NCBI GenBank assembly: GCA_030430565.1
Contig: JAUIKS010000022.1
Span: forward strand, 1-64,000
Direction of reading: 5' to 3'
DNA length: 64,000 bases
Source: Polyangia bacterium
Lineage (GTDB): Bacteria > Myxococcota_A > Polyangia > Nannocystales > Nannocystaceae
This document shows, one piece after another, positions 8,101 to 16,251 of the stretch. The position numbers and the translations under genes are program-made. Position 1 is the stretch's first letter. Each line of letters begins with the position of its first letter. The notes under the pieces were generated by a model, which was not told where the DNA came from, did not search any database, and saw only the letters and a program-made list of their open reading frames with translations.

Positions 8101-8493
8101 CGCGAGCTCAAGCTCGCCCTCGACGAGGCTGGGTTCACGGAGGCTCGCCTCGAGAGCGCCTGGCGCGACACGACCAACCAGGAGGTCGTGGCGACGATCA
8201 TCGGCCACATCCGCCGTCAGGCCCTCGGCTCGCCGCTCGTCCCCTACGAGGAGCGGGTCTCACGGGCGATGGAGCGGGTACTCGCCAGCCGGACTTGGAG
8301 CGCCCCGCAGCGCAAGTGGCTCGCGCGGATCGCCAAGCAGCTCGCCAAGGAGAAGGTTGTCGACCGCGACGCCTTCGACCAAGGCGCCTTCGCTAGCGGC
8401 GGCGGCTTTGCTCGCCTCAACAAGGTCTTCGACGGCGAGCTTGAAGAACTTCTCGGGACGATCCACGAAGAACTCTGGAGCGACGCCGGATAG
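5113..8493 (+). CDS. hsdR: Type I restriction enzyme, R subunit (HsdR)
   Basis: The motor and nuclease subunit of a type I restriction complex, 1126 aa from GTG 5113. The open frame extends 43 codons further, through the leader hairpin, so the later start is preferred. Residues about 20-120 match a DUF4145-like region, and about 150-245 are a long Ala/Glu/Lys/Arg coiled coil. The HSDR_N nuclease domain follows with Asp near 298 and VEAKR at about 312-316 (PD-(D/E)xK). The SF2 translocase has GTGKT near 453, DECH near 556, LTATP near 599 and QMLGRATRLCPD near 801. The C-terminal ~250 residues fit the EcoEI-type R C-terminal domain. hsdM follows 93 bases later. All key motifs look intact. Confidence 0.95.
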   Translation: MTSPNFAFLSTHNELLVRTGALAEGLFSVDPLATLIKLQRFGELLAQETAASVGLDASTEGRQIDLLGSLWDRGLLTPELSQLFHGLRKAGNLAARHNRGGPSDALHQLKMARKLAIWFHRTFGDPQFEPSPFVPPPDPAGAEETLREELQAAREELTLSRARTTKAKLTTAEKARLRAATEADAKKAYVETEAAVDHSHEAEAAAEQQRQHESHLAKLQAAATKATPEALNATVVAAQAAAVDLDLSEAETRRLIDLQLVEAGWEADSVKLRYSRGTRPIKGRNLAIAEWPTKSGPADYVLFVGLTPVAVVEAKRKRKDVRGSLPQSKRYSRAFVVEAESMTAPKGGPWGKYRVPFLFATNGRPFLRQLLEASGIWFLDARQSTNLPRALEGWYSPEGLSKLLGQDIARADELLVEESADYLPLRDYQRDAIDAVEAGIAEGQRELLLAMATGTGKTRTCICLLYRLLKAGRFRRALFLVDRTSLGDQAHDAFKTLKLEQQQSFTEIYEVKGLGDIRPEGDTRLHVATIQGMVHRLLDEHADAIPVDEYDCIVIDECHRGYNLDRELSDRELQFRSEADYISKYRRVLDHFDAVKIGLTATPALHTKEIFGTPIFTYSYRQAVIDGFLVDHEPPLRIVTKLAANGITWQAGEEVQVYRVRPQQLDLINTPDEVTIEVDGFNRKVLTENFNKVVCERLAEHIDPSLPGKTLIFCATDRHADLVVGLLQKAFTKKYGACEHEAVVKITGNADKPTQLIRFFKNERNPRVAVTVDLLTTGIDVPEITNLVFIRRVRSRILYEQMLGRATRLCPDIGKRYFRIFDAVDLYSALEPYSSMKPVVTNPLLSFAKLIDELGAIVDDPELAGLVCEQLRAKLQRKRRGLSDRGKKAFAAKAGIDPKDLSEQMKSWDAAAVLEWWNEHGALVTWLDREPGGDGPVLLISDHEDELLAEERGYGAAKKPEDYLESFATFIRDNINLIPALKIVTQRPRDLTRKQLRELKLALDEAGFTEARLESAWRDTTNQEVVATIIGHIRRQALGSPLVPYEERVSRAMERVLASRTWSAPQRKWLARIAKQLAKEKVVDRDAFDQGAFASGGGFARLNKVFDGELEELLGTIHEELWSDAG

Positions 8494-8586
8494 CCGGCTA
8501 CTGTCGCGCCTCCGCCCGCTCGTCGACCCGGCGCAATCTCCTTGGCCGCGGTCTTTCGCGCAGTGGACACCACGCAGATCAACACC

Positions 8587-10077
8587 ATGAGCACGTCGTC
8601 GCACGCAAACCGTACCCATGACATCGTCGCCCGGCTATGGGCGCTCTGCCACGTCCTCCGCGATGACGGGATTACGTACCACGAGTACGTCACCGAGCTG
8701 ACCTACCTCCTATTCCTCAAGATGGCGCAGGAGACAGGGATGGAGAAGGACATCCCGAAGGGGTGGCGTTGGGCTGACCTCGAGGACAAGGGCGGGCTCG
8801 AGCGCTTGACCTTCTACCGCAAGCTCCTGATTAATCTCGGCCAACCGCACTTCGAGGACGAGGCGACCAAGAAGAGGCGAATCGTGAAGCCACGGATCGT
8901 GGCGATTTTCGCCAACGCGAGCACGTCTCTACGGCACGCGCGAAACCTCGCCAAGCTGGTCGAAAACATCGACAAGATCGACTGGTACTCGGCCCGCGAG
9001 GAGGGCCTCGGCGACCTCTACGAAGGCCTTCTCGAAAAAAACGCGAACGAGAAGAAGTCGGGCGCAGGCCAGTACTTCACGCCGCGGCCGCTGATCGAGT
9101 GCATGGTCGACTTGGTAAAGCCGCAGGCCGGCGAGCTCATCCAGGATCCGGCGGCGGGGACGGGCGGCTTCTTGGTGATGGCCGACCGGATGATCAAGGC
9201 GGCGACCGACGAGCTCTTCGACCTCGACACGGACGCGCAGGAGTTCCAGCGCAAGCAGGCCTACGGCGGGATGGAGCTGGTCCCCGACACCCACCGCTTA
9301 CTGCTGATGAACCTGATGCTCCACGGCATCGACTGCGATGTTCAGCTCGGCGACACGCTGTCCCCCGCCGGGCAGGGGCTAGCGAAGGCGGACGTGATCT
9401 TGACCAACCCGCCCTTCGGGACGAAGACCGGCGGTGGCGCGCCGACCCGCAAGGATTTTTCCTTTCCAACGAGCAACAAGCAGCTCGCTTTTCTTCAGCA
9501 TATCTACCGCGGCCTCAAGCCCGGTGGGCGCGCGGCTGTGGTGCTGCCCGACAACGTGCTCTTTGAGGCCGGCATCGGCCAGCGGATCCGCGCCGATCTG
9601 ATGGACAAGTGTGAACTCCACACGATCCTCCGCCTACCGACAGGGATCTTCTACGCCGGCGGAGTGAAGACCAACGTCCTCTTCTTCACGCGCGGGCCGG
9701 CGGACAAGGATAAGGGCAATACACGAAAAGTGTGGATCTACGATATGCGGACCAACGCACCGTCCTTCGGTAAGCGAACGCCGCTGACCCTCAGGCACTT
9801 TGATGAATTCATGCGTCGCTTCGGCGCTGACCCATACGGGAAGTCGCGGCGCAAGGACCAGGGGGCGGACGGCCGCTGGCGTAAGTTTTCTCGAAAGGAA
9901 ATTGCTGAGCGCGGGGACAACCTGGATATCTCGTGGCTCCGTGACGACAGTGTTGAGCGGGTCGAAGACCTGCCGGATCCCGAGGAGATCGCGGCGGAGA
10001 TCATGGGGCATCTCCAGGTGGCGATGGAGGAAATTGATGCTCTGACGGAGCTCCTACAAGTCACGGAGGACTCCTAA
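8587..10077 (+). CDS. hsdM: Type I DNA methyltransferase, M subunit (HsdM)
   Basis: An N6-adenine methyltransferase of 496 aa. ATG 8587 gives the usual MSTSS..NRTHDIVARLW start. An upstream in-frame ATG at 8542 would add 15 atypical residues. Residues 1-150 are the helical HsdM N-terminal domain. The SAM-binding motif I is DPAAGTGGF at about 187-195 and the catalytic motif IV is NPPF at about 274-277. GQYFTPRPLI just before motif I is the typical HsdM lead-in. The stop is one base before the hsdS ATG, so the pair is translationally coupled. Sequence length and motifs suggest an active enzyme. Confidence 0.96.
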   Translation: MSTSSHANRTHDIVARLWALCHVLRDDGITYHEYVTELTYLLFLKMAQETGMEKDIPKGWRWADLEDKGGLERLTFYRKLLINLGQPHFEDEATKKRRIVKPRIVAIFANASTSLRHARNLAKLVENIDKIDWYSAREEGLGDLYEGLLEKNANEKKSGAGQYFTPRPLIECMVDLVKPQAGELIQDPAAGTGGFLVMADRMIKAATDELFDLDTDAQEFQRKQAYGGMELVPDTHRLLLMNLMLHGIDCDVQLGDTLSPAGQGLAKADVILTNPPFGTKTGGGAPTRKDFSFPTSNKQLAFLQHIYRGLKPGGRAAVVLPDNVLFEAGIGQRIRADLMDKCELHTILRLPTGIFYAGGVKTNVLFFTRGPADKDKGNTRKVWIYDMRTNAPSFGKRTPLTLRHFDEFMRRFGADPYGKSRRKDQGADGRWRKFSRKEIAERGDNLDISWLRDDSVERVEDLPDPEEIAAEIMGHLQVAMEEIDALTELLQVTEDS

Positions 10078-10078
10078 G

Positions 10079-11809
10079 ATGACCAGACTTCCGGATGGAT
10101 GGGTACAGTGTCGCGTTGGAGATCTTGGTAAGTTCATCAACGGAATGGCCTTCAAACCCAAGGACTGGGAGGAGAACGGTCGGCCGATTATTCGCATTCA
10201 AAATCTTTCAGGTACGAGTGCTAAGTATAATCATACAAAAAGAAATGTGCTTGAAAAGTATGTTGTTCAGCCTGGTACAATCCTCGTGAGTTGGTCCGCA
10301 ACCCTTGATGCCTACCTATGGCGCGGCCCTGAGGCGGTCTTGAATCAACACATTTTCAAGGTCGTTCCAGATGAAAACCTCGTTGACAAAGAGTTCGCAT
10401 TCTGGTCGATGAAGAATGCGATTTCTGAGATGCGAAGGTCCGCTCACCTTCATGGCACGACCATGAAGCATATCAACCGAGGTCCGTTTCTGGCGCACGG
10501 CATGTCACTTCCCCCCTTGAACGAGCAGCGTCGGATCGTCGCCAAGATTGACGCCCTCCAAGCGCGCTCGAGGCGGGCGCGAGAGGCCCTCGAGGGGGTT
10601 CCCGCCTTGCTCAATCGCTTTCGGCAGTCGGTGTTGGCGGCCGCATTCCGAGGCGAACTGACGGCGCAGTGGCGGGCGACGCACCCGAATGTCGAGCCCG
10701 CCTCTGTCCTCCTCGAACGCATCCGCGCCGAGCGAAAGGCCCGCTTGGTCGAGACCCAAGCGGAGAAGGCCCGCACCCGCGCCGAGGCCAAGGCGGCGAA
10801 AGCCAGCAAGCCCTGGACCGCCGAGGATGACGCCGCCACGCTGAAACGCGAACGGGCAAAGGCGACGAAGAAGTACACCGAGCCCGAGCCGGTGGACGCT
10901 GTGAAGGAGGGGCTGCCCGAGTTGCCGGAGAGCTGGTGTTGGGGGCGAATCGACGAGATTTCCCATTTTGTTACATCGGGCTCGCGAGGATGGGGGAAGT
11001 ACTACGCAACCGAGGGAGCGCTGTTCATACGCGTGGCCAACCTCACCCACCGCGGCGTCGATCTTATTCTGCACAACGTCGCTCATGTGACACCGCCCGC
11101 TGGCTCTGAGGGCTCAAGGACAAAGATCCAAGATAGGGACATCTTGTTCTCAATAACAGCAGATGTCGGGCGCGTCGGATATGTGCAAGATCTTAACGAA
11201 GAAGCGTATGTAAACCAGCATGTTGCACTAATCCGCCCATGTTCTGAAACCTGCGCTCGGCTTTTGGCATATTCGATGGCAAACCCTGAGGGCGTTCTGG
11301 GTGCTGCCACGGCGGTCCAGTATGGTGCAACAAAGGCGTCACTGAGCCTCGAGCAGGTTCGTAGCTTTGCCGTTCCACTCCCGCCTCTCGACGAGTGTCC
11401 GATTCTGCTCGACAAGCTAGACGACATTATCAAGAGAATCGAGCTGCTCGCGGCAAGCGCATCGAAGTCCAAACTCCGACTTGATGCAGAGGAAGCAGCT
11501 TGTCTCGCCAAGGCATTTCGCGGCGGACTCGTCCCCCAAGACCCGAATGACGAACCTGCGAGTGAACTCCTTAAACGAATCCAAGCCGAGCGCGCTGCTG
11601 TTGAGGCGGCGAAGCCAAAGCGTGGTCGCAAGAAGAAGGTTGCCACGAAGAAGAGCGCCATGAAGAAGAGCGCCACGAAGAAGAGCGCCACGAAGAAGAG
11701 CGCCACGAAGAAGAGCGCCACGAAGAAGGCCTCCACGAAGAAGAGCGCCACGAAGAAGGCCTCCACGAAGCGAGGGCCCAGAAAAAGCAGAGACGACAAG
11801 AAGAGATGA
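10079..11809 (+). CDS. hsdS: Type I specificity subunit (HsdS) with Lys-rich repeat tail
   Basis: The 576-aa DNA-recognition subunit. It has two target-recognition domains: TRD1 at residues about 5-160, ending in LPPLNEQRRIVAKID, and TRD2 at about 285-440, ending in LPPLDECPILLDKLD. Each is followed by a conserved helical spacer (about 160-250 and 440-510). Local GC drops inside both TRDs (for example 10190-10290 and 11130-11250), as expected for exchanged recognition domains. A GGAGGA site precedes the ATG at 10079. Unusually, residues about 522-564 are a tail of repeated five-residue Ala-Thr/Ser-Lys-Lys-Ser units. The stop overlaps the start of the helicase-nuclease gene (ATGA). Confidence 0.94.
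   Translation: MTRLPDGWVQCRVGDLGKFINGMAFKPKDWEENGRPIIRIQNLSGTSAKYNHTKRNVLEKYVVQPGTILVSWSATLDAYLWRGPEAVLNQHIFKVVPDENLVDKEFAFWSMKNAISEMRRSAHLHGTTMKHINRGPFLAHGMSLPPLNEQRRIVAKIDALQARSRRAREALEGVPALLNRFRQSVLAAAFRGELTAQWRATHPNVEPASVLLERIRAERKARLVETQAEKARTRAEAKAAKASKPWTAEDDAATLKRERAKATKKYTEPEPVDAVKEGLPELPESWCWGRIDEISHFVTSGSRGWGKYYATEGALFIRVANLTHRGVDLILHNVAHVTPPAGSEGSRTKIQDRDILFSITADVGRVGYVQDLNEEAYVNQHVALIRPCSETCARLLAYSMANPEGVLGAATAVQYGATKASLSLEQVRSFAVPLPPLDECPILLDKLDDIIKRIELLAASASKSKLRLDAEEAACLAKAFRGGLVPQDPNDEPASELLKRIQAERAAVEAAKPKRGRKKKVATKKSAMKKSATKKSATKKSATKKSATKKASTKKSATKKASTKRGPRKSRDDKKR
11642..11771 (+). repeat. 15-bp tandem repeats encoding the Lys-rich tail of HsdS
   Basis: Units of GCCACGAAGAAGAGC and close variants (GCCATG.., TCCACG..) repeat about eight times head to tail, in frame, at the 3' end of hsdS. 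They encode Ala/Ser-Thr-Lys-Lys-Ser/Ala. Copy number could change by slippage without shifting the frame. Confidence 0.85.
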
Positions 11810-14800
11810 CGACCTCCTCAGATGCCACGGTGTCCGTCCGGTACCGCGCCCGTGTCACAGACATCGGTGAGTTTATCCGTCATCGTTCTTGCCAGCGGCG
11901 TTTCCGCCTGGCCGACTCAAAGCGCGCCGTCTACCGCAAGCTGCCCTTTACCGAGCGACCGTTTCACCTGATCGACCCCGTGCTGGTCGAGGTCGGGCGA
12001 CTGCGTGAGGAGGCGTGGGCTGACAGCTTGGTCAAGGCTGAACTCCGCCACCTCAGCGACGTGGTCGACGCGGCAATCGCCTGGGATGACCTGCGTGACA
12101 AGTTGGGGAAGCTGCCCCCGGGTCAGGATGCTTTTGCCCGCGAGGTAGCGATCGAGGGCAGCGTCGGCGCCTTCGCGCTGCGCGGACAGATCGACTTCCT
12201 CCTCGTGCTCTGGGACGAGGCGGGGCCCCGCCTGCGCCTGGTCGAGTGCAAGGCGAGCCGCCGTGATCGTACCTATCACCGCGTCCAGGTCGCGCTCTAC
12301 CGCCGGTTGCTGCGCGGCCTCCTCACCGAGGATCCGCTTACGCTCGGCGGGGTCTCGCTCGACCCGGCGCGGGTCGAAGCGGTGGTCGCCCGGATCGACG
12401 AGACCTCGGGAGAACTTCAACCGATCCTAGATATCGATCCGTTTGACGAGATCGATGCGATCACCCGCGACCTTAACGAGCTTTTGGCTGCGGGCGGAGT
12501 CCTCGACGCGGTCTTGCAGGAAAACGACGTCGAGGCGCTGCCTTTTCAGATCGACGACAAGTGTGACGATTGCGCATTCTCGGCCCATTGCTTCGCCGAG
12601 GGGGCGCGGCTGCGGCGGCTGGAGCTGCTTGGGATCCCGCCTTCGTGCGCGCGGGCGCTCCGTGACGTCGGCCTTGGTGATCTTGACGCGGTCGCCGAGG
12701 TCGATCCGCGCTCACCGCGGGCCCTCGCGGTCGCCGACGATCCCGGACTCACTGAGGGGATCGAGTCGCTGCGCGTGCGGGCGAAGGCGCGACGCTCGAC
12801 CCTGCCGAGCGCCGTCGCGCTGCGCGAGCACAACATTCAGGAGCTGCCCTTCGCCGGCCGTGGGCATCTCCCCGTGCACGAGCACGACGGCCGCCGGCTG
12901 CTCCGAGTCTACCTCTCGGTCTCCTACGACTACGTGGAGAACCGCGTCGGCGCCCTCGCGGCACATGTCACCGACAGCGATGGTGAGTTAGTCACGCCGA
13001 TCTCCGTGGATGAGAACGGACGCAAACGGCCCGTCGCGGGGGTCCGCGAGGAGGTAGTCCGCTACAACTCCAAGGCCGAGCGCGCGGCCGTCAGCGACGG
13101 GGAATCTCCGAAGGCCTGGCGCGAGGTACGGGCGCGCCGCGAACTCCGTGGCGAGGACCTGTGCCGTGTCAAAGACGTTCCCTGGTCCGGCGACTACAGG
13201 ACCGACAACGGTAGCGAGCAGACGTTGCTCGTCGGCTTCCTCCGCGAACTCGTTGAGGTTATCGCCGACTTCGCCGATGGCGAAGCCGTGCCGGTCCATT
13301 TCTACGTGTGGACACGGGCCGAGATGCGCCGACTGCTCGAGGCCGCGTCGCGGGTTGGCTCGGACCTCCTGAGCCACCTGCGCGAGCTGTTCGGATGCCG
13401 CGAGACTTTGGAGCAGCTGATCTACTCGTGCCTCCAAGACGAGGTCTACAGTCGCTACGCGCTCGGATGGACGAGCCGCGGGCTGACGGTGGCGACCTCG
13501 TTGTCGTGGTACGGCCAGCGGTACCACTGGCGACGGGTGGTCGGCCGTCGCGGTCGCGAGTACGACCTCGGCCGAGTCTTCTACCGTGACCTCTTTGACT
13601 TCCGCGAGCGCCTCGATTTCCACTCGGGCGACGCGGAGCGTCGCTGGGCACGCGACGACGAGCGGGATGCTCCTGGGGTCGTCGACCACCGTTTCGAGGT
13701 CCGAGCACGTTCCTTTGACAACCTCTCTGCGCCCTACTGGCGCGCGTATTGGGGGACGCTACCGCGGCCGGAGGCACTGAAGAGCCAGCAAGCTGGGTTG
13801 AAGGAGGCGTTGCGTGACTACGGAGAGGCGAGAACGCCGGGTGTCTTGAAGGCGTACCTCGTCGCCCGTGCCCACGGGCTGCGCTGGCTCGACGAACGGA
13901 TCCTCTGGAAGAATAAGTCGATCAAGAAGCCGCCGATCGAAGCTGCCGATCTGCCGACCTTCGAACTCGGCACCCGGGACGTCGGCGACGCCGCGGCCGA
14001 TTTCCTCCGCCTTGATCATCACGTCAAGGCCCAGGATTGGATGCGGGTTCACCTCGCGCCGGCGCGCCCGCGGATCACCGCTGGGCGCTCGTTACCGATC
14101 GCTGATCTTAGAATGACGGGGAAGTCGGTCGTCGGGACGATCGAGCGTAGCCCTGGACACGCCGATGCTGAGCTGCAGGCACTGTCGAGCCGATTCGCTA
14201 AGGGCGAGGGGGACTTTGTTCGCCTGCTTCCACGATCCGCTTCCGAAGGGGAGGGACCGAGCTGGTTCGACCTCGTCTATCGCGGGAAGACGTGTGTGAT
14301 CGAGCGTCTCGACTGGCGCAAGGGCACGGTCGAGCTGACGGTCATCCCCGCCTACAGCAAGGGCGGCCCCGACCCGTATATCCTTCCGAGCTTTCCTTTC
14401 AAGCCGGGGGGAGACGCAAAGGATCAACCTTTCCTGCGGGCGACCCTTGACGAGAGTCTCAGCGATTTTGTCGCTGGAAAGGTCGAGCGCCGGCTCAAGA
14501 GCAAGCGAGGTCGACACGCGCTGCGGTGGTTCGACCCGATCGAGCCGCGGATCCCCGAGAGGCTCGCGCTGGATCCAGGGCAGCGACAGCGCTTCGCGGA
14601 TTTCCTCGGCGGGTTGCGCTTCGGCCCCAAGCGCGCGTATCAGCTTGAGTCAAATCGAGTCGAGGCCATCCTTGGGGGGATCGAAGCGCGTGTTCAGCTC
14701 ATTCAAGGGCCACCTGGGACCGGCAAGACGACGACGACCTCGCTCGCGTTACTGACTCGTCTCCTCGCCGGGGCAGCCCGCGATGGCGAGGTCGTCATGA

Positions 14801-16044
14801 TCGCCGCCAATACGCACACCGCTGTCGACACACTCCTCGATCGGATCCGCAGCTACTACGCCGACTTCGCCAAACAGGCGAAGGCGGAAGGCTTGCGGAT
14901 GCCCAAACTCGGCATGCGCAAGGTGGCCACCGGTGACGACGCCGAGCCGACTGCCGGCGGCGTGCCGACTATCAAGGCGACGAGCTCGACCCGCGAGATC
15001 AAGGGCCTGCGCGGCAAGGGGGTCCTCCTGCTCGGCTCGACCGTCGGTACCATGCTCAAGCTCGTCGGCGCCCTCAACAAGTCCGCCGAATTCAAGAAGA
15101 GCAAGGAGGGCCTGCAGACGCCGTTGCTCATCGTTGACGAGGCGAGCATGATGGTGACGCCGCATTTCCTCGCGCTCGCCTCGCTCGTCCGTCAAGACGG
15201 AACGATCATGGTCGCTGGTGACCACCGCCAGCTCGCGCCGATCGTCGCCAACGACTGGGAGAGCGAGGACCGTCCGCCGACTGTTCTCTACAAGCCCTTC
15301 GTCAGCGCGTACGAGGCGATCTGGCGTCTGCGAAAGCACTCACGAGTAACACCGAATGCAATCCGCATCGACCAGCTCGAGCACACACACCGCCTGCCGC
15401 CGGTGATCCGGGCGCTAATCCAGCCGCTCTACGATCGCGACGATATCCAGCTCCGCGGACCGACGAGCCCACGGCTCAGGCCAAGCTGGGACGGTGAGGA
15501 CCCGTGGACCGCGATCTGGCAAGCGGGGCACCGGCTTCTGCTCGTGGTCCATGATGAGGCGCGCTCCGCTCATCACAACCCGACGGAGGCGGCAATCGTC
15601 GAGGCGATCCTTGGCGCGGCCGGAAAGCTTCCACCGGCCTCGGTAGCGATTGTCACACCGCACCGGGCCCAGCGTGCGCTCCTCCAGGAGCGCCTTGCTG
15701 CGAGGGCAGACGCGGTGGACATGATCGATACGGTCGAGCGTCTCCAAGGCGGAGAGCGGCCGACGATCCTCTTCTCGGCGACCGAGTCGGATCCGCTGGT
15801 GATCGCTCAGCGGGTCGAATTCATCCTCGATCTCAATCGCTCCAACGTCGCGTTTTCGCGGACAAAGGAGCGACTCATTGTGATCTGCGCGCGCAGCCTT
15901 CTCGACTACATCCCCCCGGAGGTCGAGCACTACGCGTCAGCGTTGTTGTGGAAGCACCTGCGCGACCTTTGCGACGAGGAGGTCGCGCGGACCGAGATTG
16001 ATGGGGCTCGGGTTGTCATCCGGGCCCCGAGTCAGCGTAGCTGA
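11806..16044 (+). CDS. Cas4/RecB-like nuclease fused to SF1 (Dna2/Upf1-type) helicase
   Basis: A 1412-aa protein coupled to hsdS by a four-base overlap. The N-terminal nuclease has GQIDFLL near 126-132 and VECKAS at 146-151 (PD-(D/E)xK of the RecB/Cas4 type), with a Gln 11 residues after the Lys. Cys29 together with Cys253, Cys256 and Cys262 matches the one-plus-three arrangement that holds a 4Fe-4S cluster in AddB/Cas4/Dna2. The C-terminal helicase has GPPGTGKTT at 968-976, VDEAS near 1110, GDHRQLAPI, a THRLPP motif and a final RSNVAFSRTKERL. The middle (~300-950) is a long region I do not recognise. It resembles TM0106-type nuclease-helicases. Operon position implies a defence accessory role. 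Confidence 0.9.
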   Translation: MTTSSDATVSVRYRARVTDIGEFIRHRSCQRRFRLADSKRAVYRKLPFTERPFHLIDPVLVEVGRLREEAWADSLVKAELRHLSDVVDAAIAWDDLRDKLGKLPPGQDAFAREVAIEGSVGAFALRGQIDFLLVLWDEAGPRLRLVECKASRRDRTYHRVQVALYRRLLRGLLTEDPLTLGGVSLDPARVEAVVARIDETSGELQPILDIDPFDEIDAITRDLNELLAAGGVLDAVLQENDVEALPFQIDDKCDDCAFSAHCFAEGARLRRLELLGIPPSCARALRDVGLGDLDAVAEVDPRSPRALAVADDPGLTEGIESLRVRAKARRSTLPSAVALREHNIQELPFAGRGHLPVHEHDGRRLLRVYLSVSYDYVENRVGALAAHVTDSDGELVTPISVDENGRKRPVAGVREEVVRYNSKAERAAVSDGESPKAWREVRARRELRGEDLCRVKDVPWSGDYRTDNGSEQTLLVGFLRELVEVIADFADGEAVPVHFYVWTRAEMRRLLEAASRVGSDLLSHLRELFGCRETLEQLIYSCLQDEVYSRYALGWTSRGLTVATSLSWYGQRYHWRRVVGRRGREYDLGRVFYRDLFDFRERLDFHSGDAERRWARDDERDAPGVVDHRFEVRARSFDNLSAPYWRAYWGTLPRPEALKSQQAGLKEALRDYGEARTPGVLKAYLVARAHGLRWLDERILWKNKSIKKPPIEAADLPTFELGTRDVGDAAADFLRLDHHVKAQDWMRVHLAPARPRITAGRSLPIADLRMTGKSVVGTIERSPGHADAELQALSSRFAKGEGDFVRLLPRSASEGEGPSWFDLVYRGKTCVIERLDWRKGTVELTVIPAYSKGGPDPYILPSFPFKPGGDAKDQPFLRATLDESLSDFVAGKVERRLKSKRGRHALRWFDPIEPRIPERLALDPGQRQRFADFLGGLRFGPKRAYQLESNRVEAILGGIEARVQLIQGPPGTGKTTTTSLALLTRLLAGAARDGEVVMIAANTHTAVDTLLDRIRSYYADFAKQAKAEGLRMPKLGMRKVATGDDAEPTAGGVPTIKATSSTREIKGLRGKGVLLLGSTVGTMLKLVGALNKSAEFKKSKEGLQTPLLIVDEASMMVTPHFLALASLVRQDGTIMVAGDHRQLAPIVANDWESEDRPPTVLYKPFVSAYEAIWRLRKHSRVTPNAIRIDQLEHTHRLPPVIRALIQPLYDRDDIQLRGPTSPRLRPSWDGEDPWTAIWQAGHRLLLVVHDEARSAHHNPTEAAIVEAILGAAGKLPPASVAIVTPHRAQRALLQERLAARADAVDMIDTVERLQGGERPTILFSATESDPLVIAQRVEFILDLNRSNVAFSRTKERLIVICARSLLDYIPPEVEHYASALLWKHLRDLCDEEVARTEIDGARVVIRAPSQRS

Positions 16045-16251
16045 TGTCGGCGGAGGGCGGTTCCGCCACGGGTGGTCGTGTCCGCAGGCTCGTTCAAGAG
16101 CGCGTACTCGCGCGAGCGGGGAGCTGGGCGGTGTGTTGTCTCGCGCGGGCCGCCTCCGCCCGGTCCGCCTCCGCCCGCGCCACGATTTCACCGTTGCCGT
16201 TTGACGGACTCGCGCGCGAGCAGGCATAGCAACCATGTGTCGGCTTATCGT

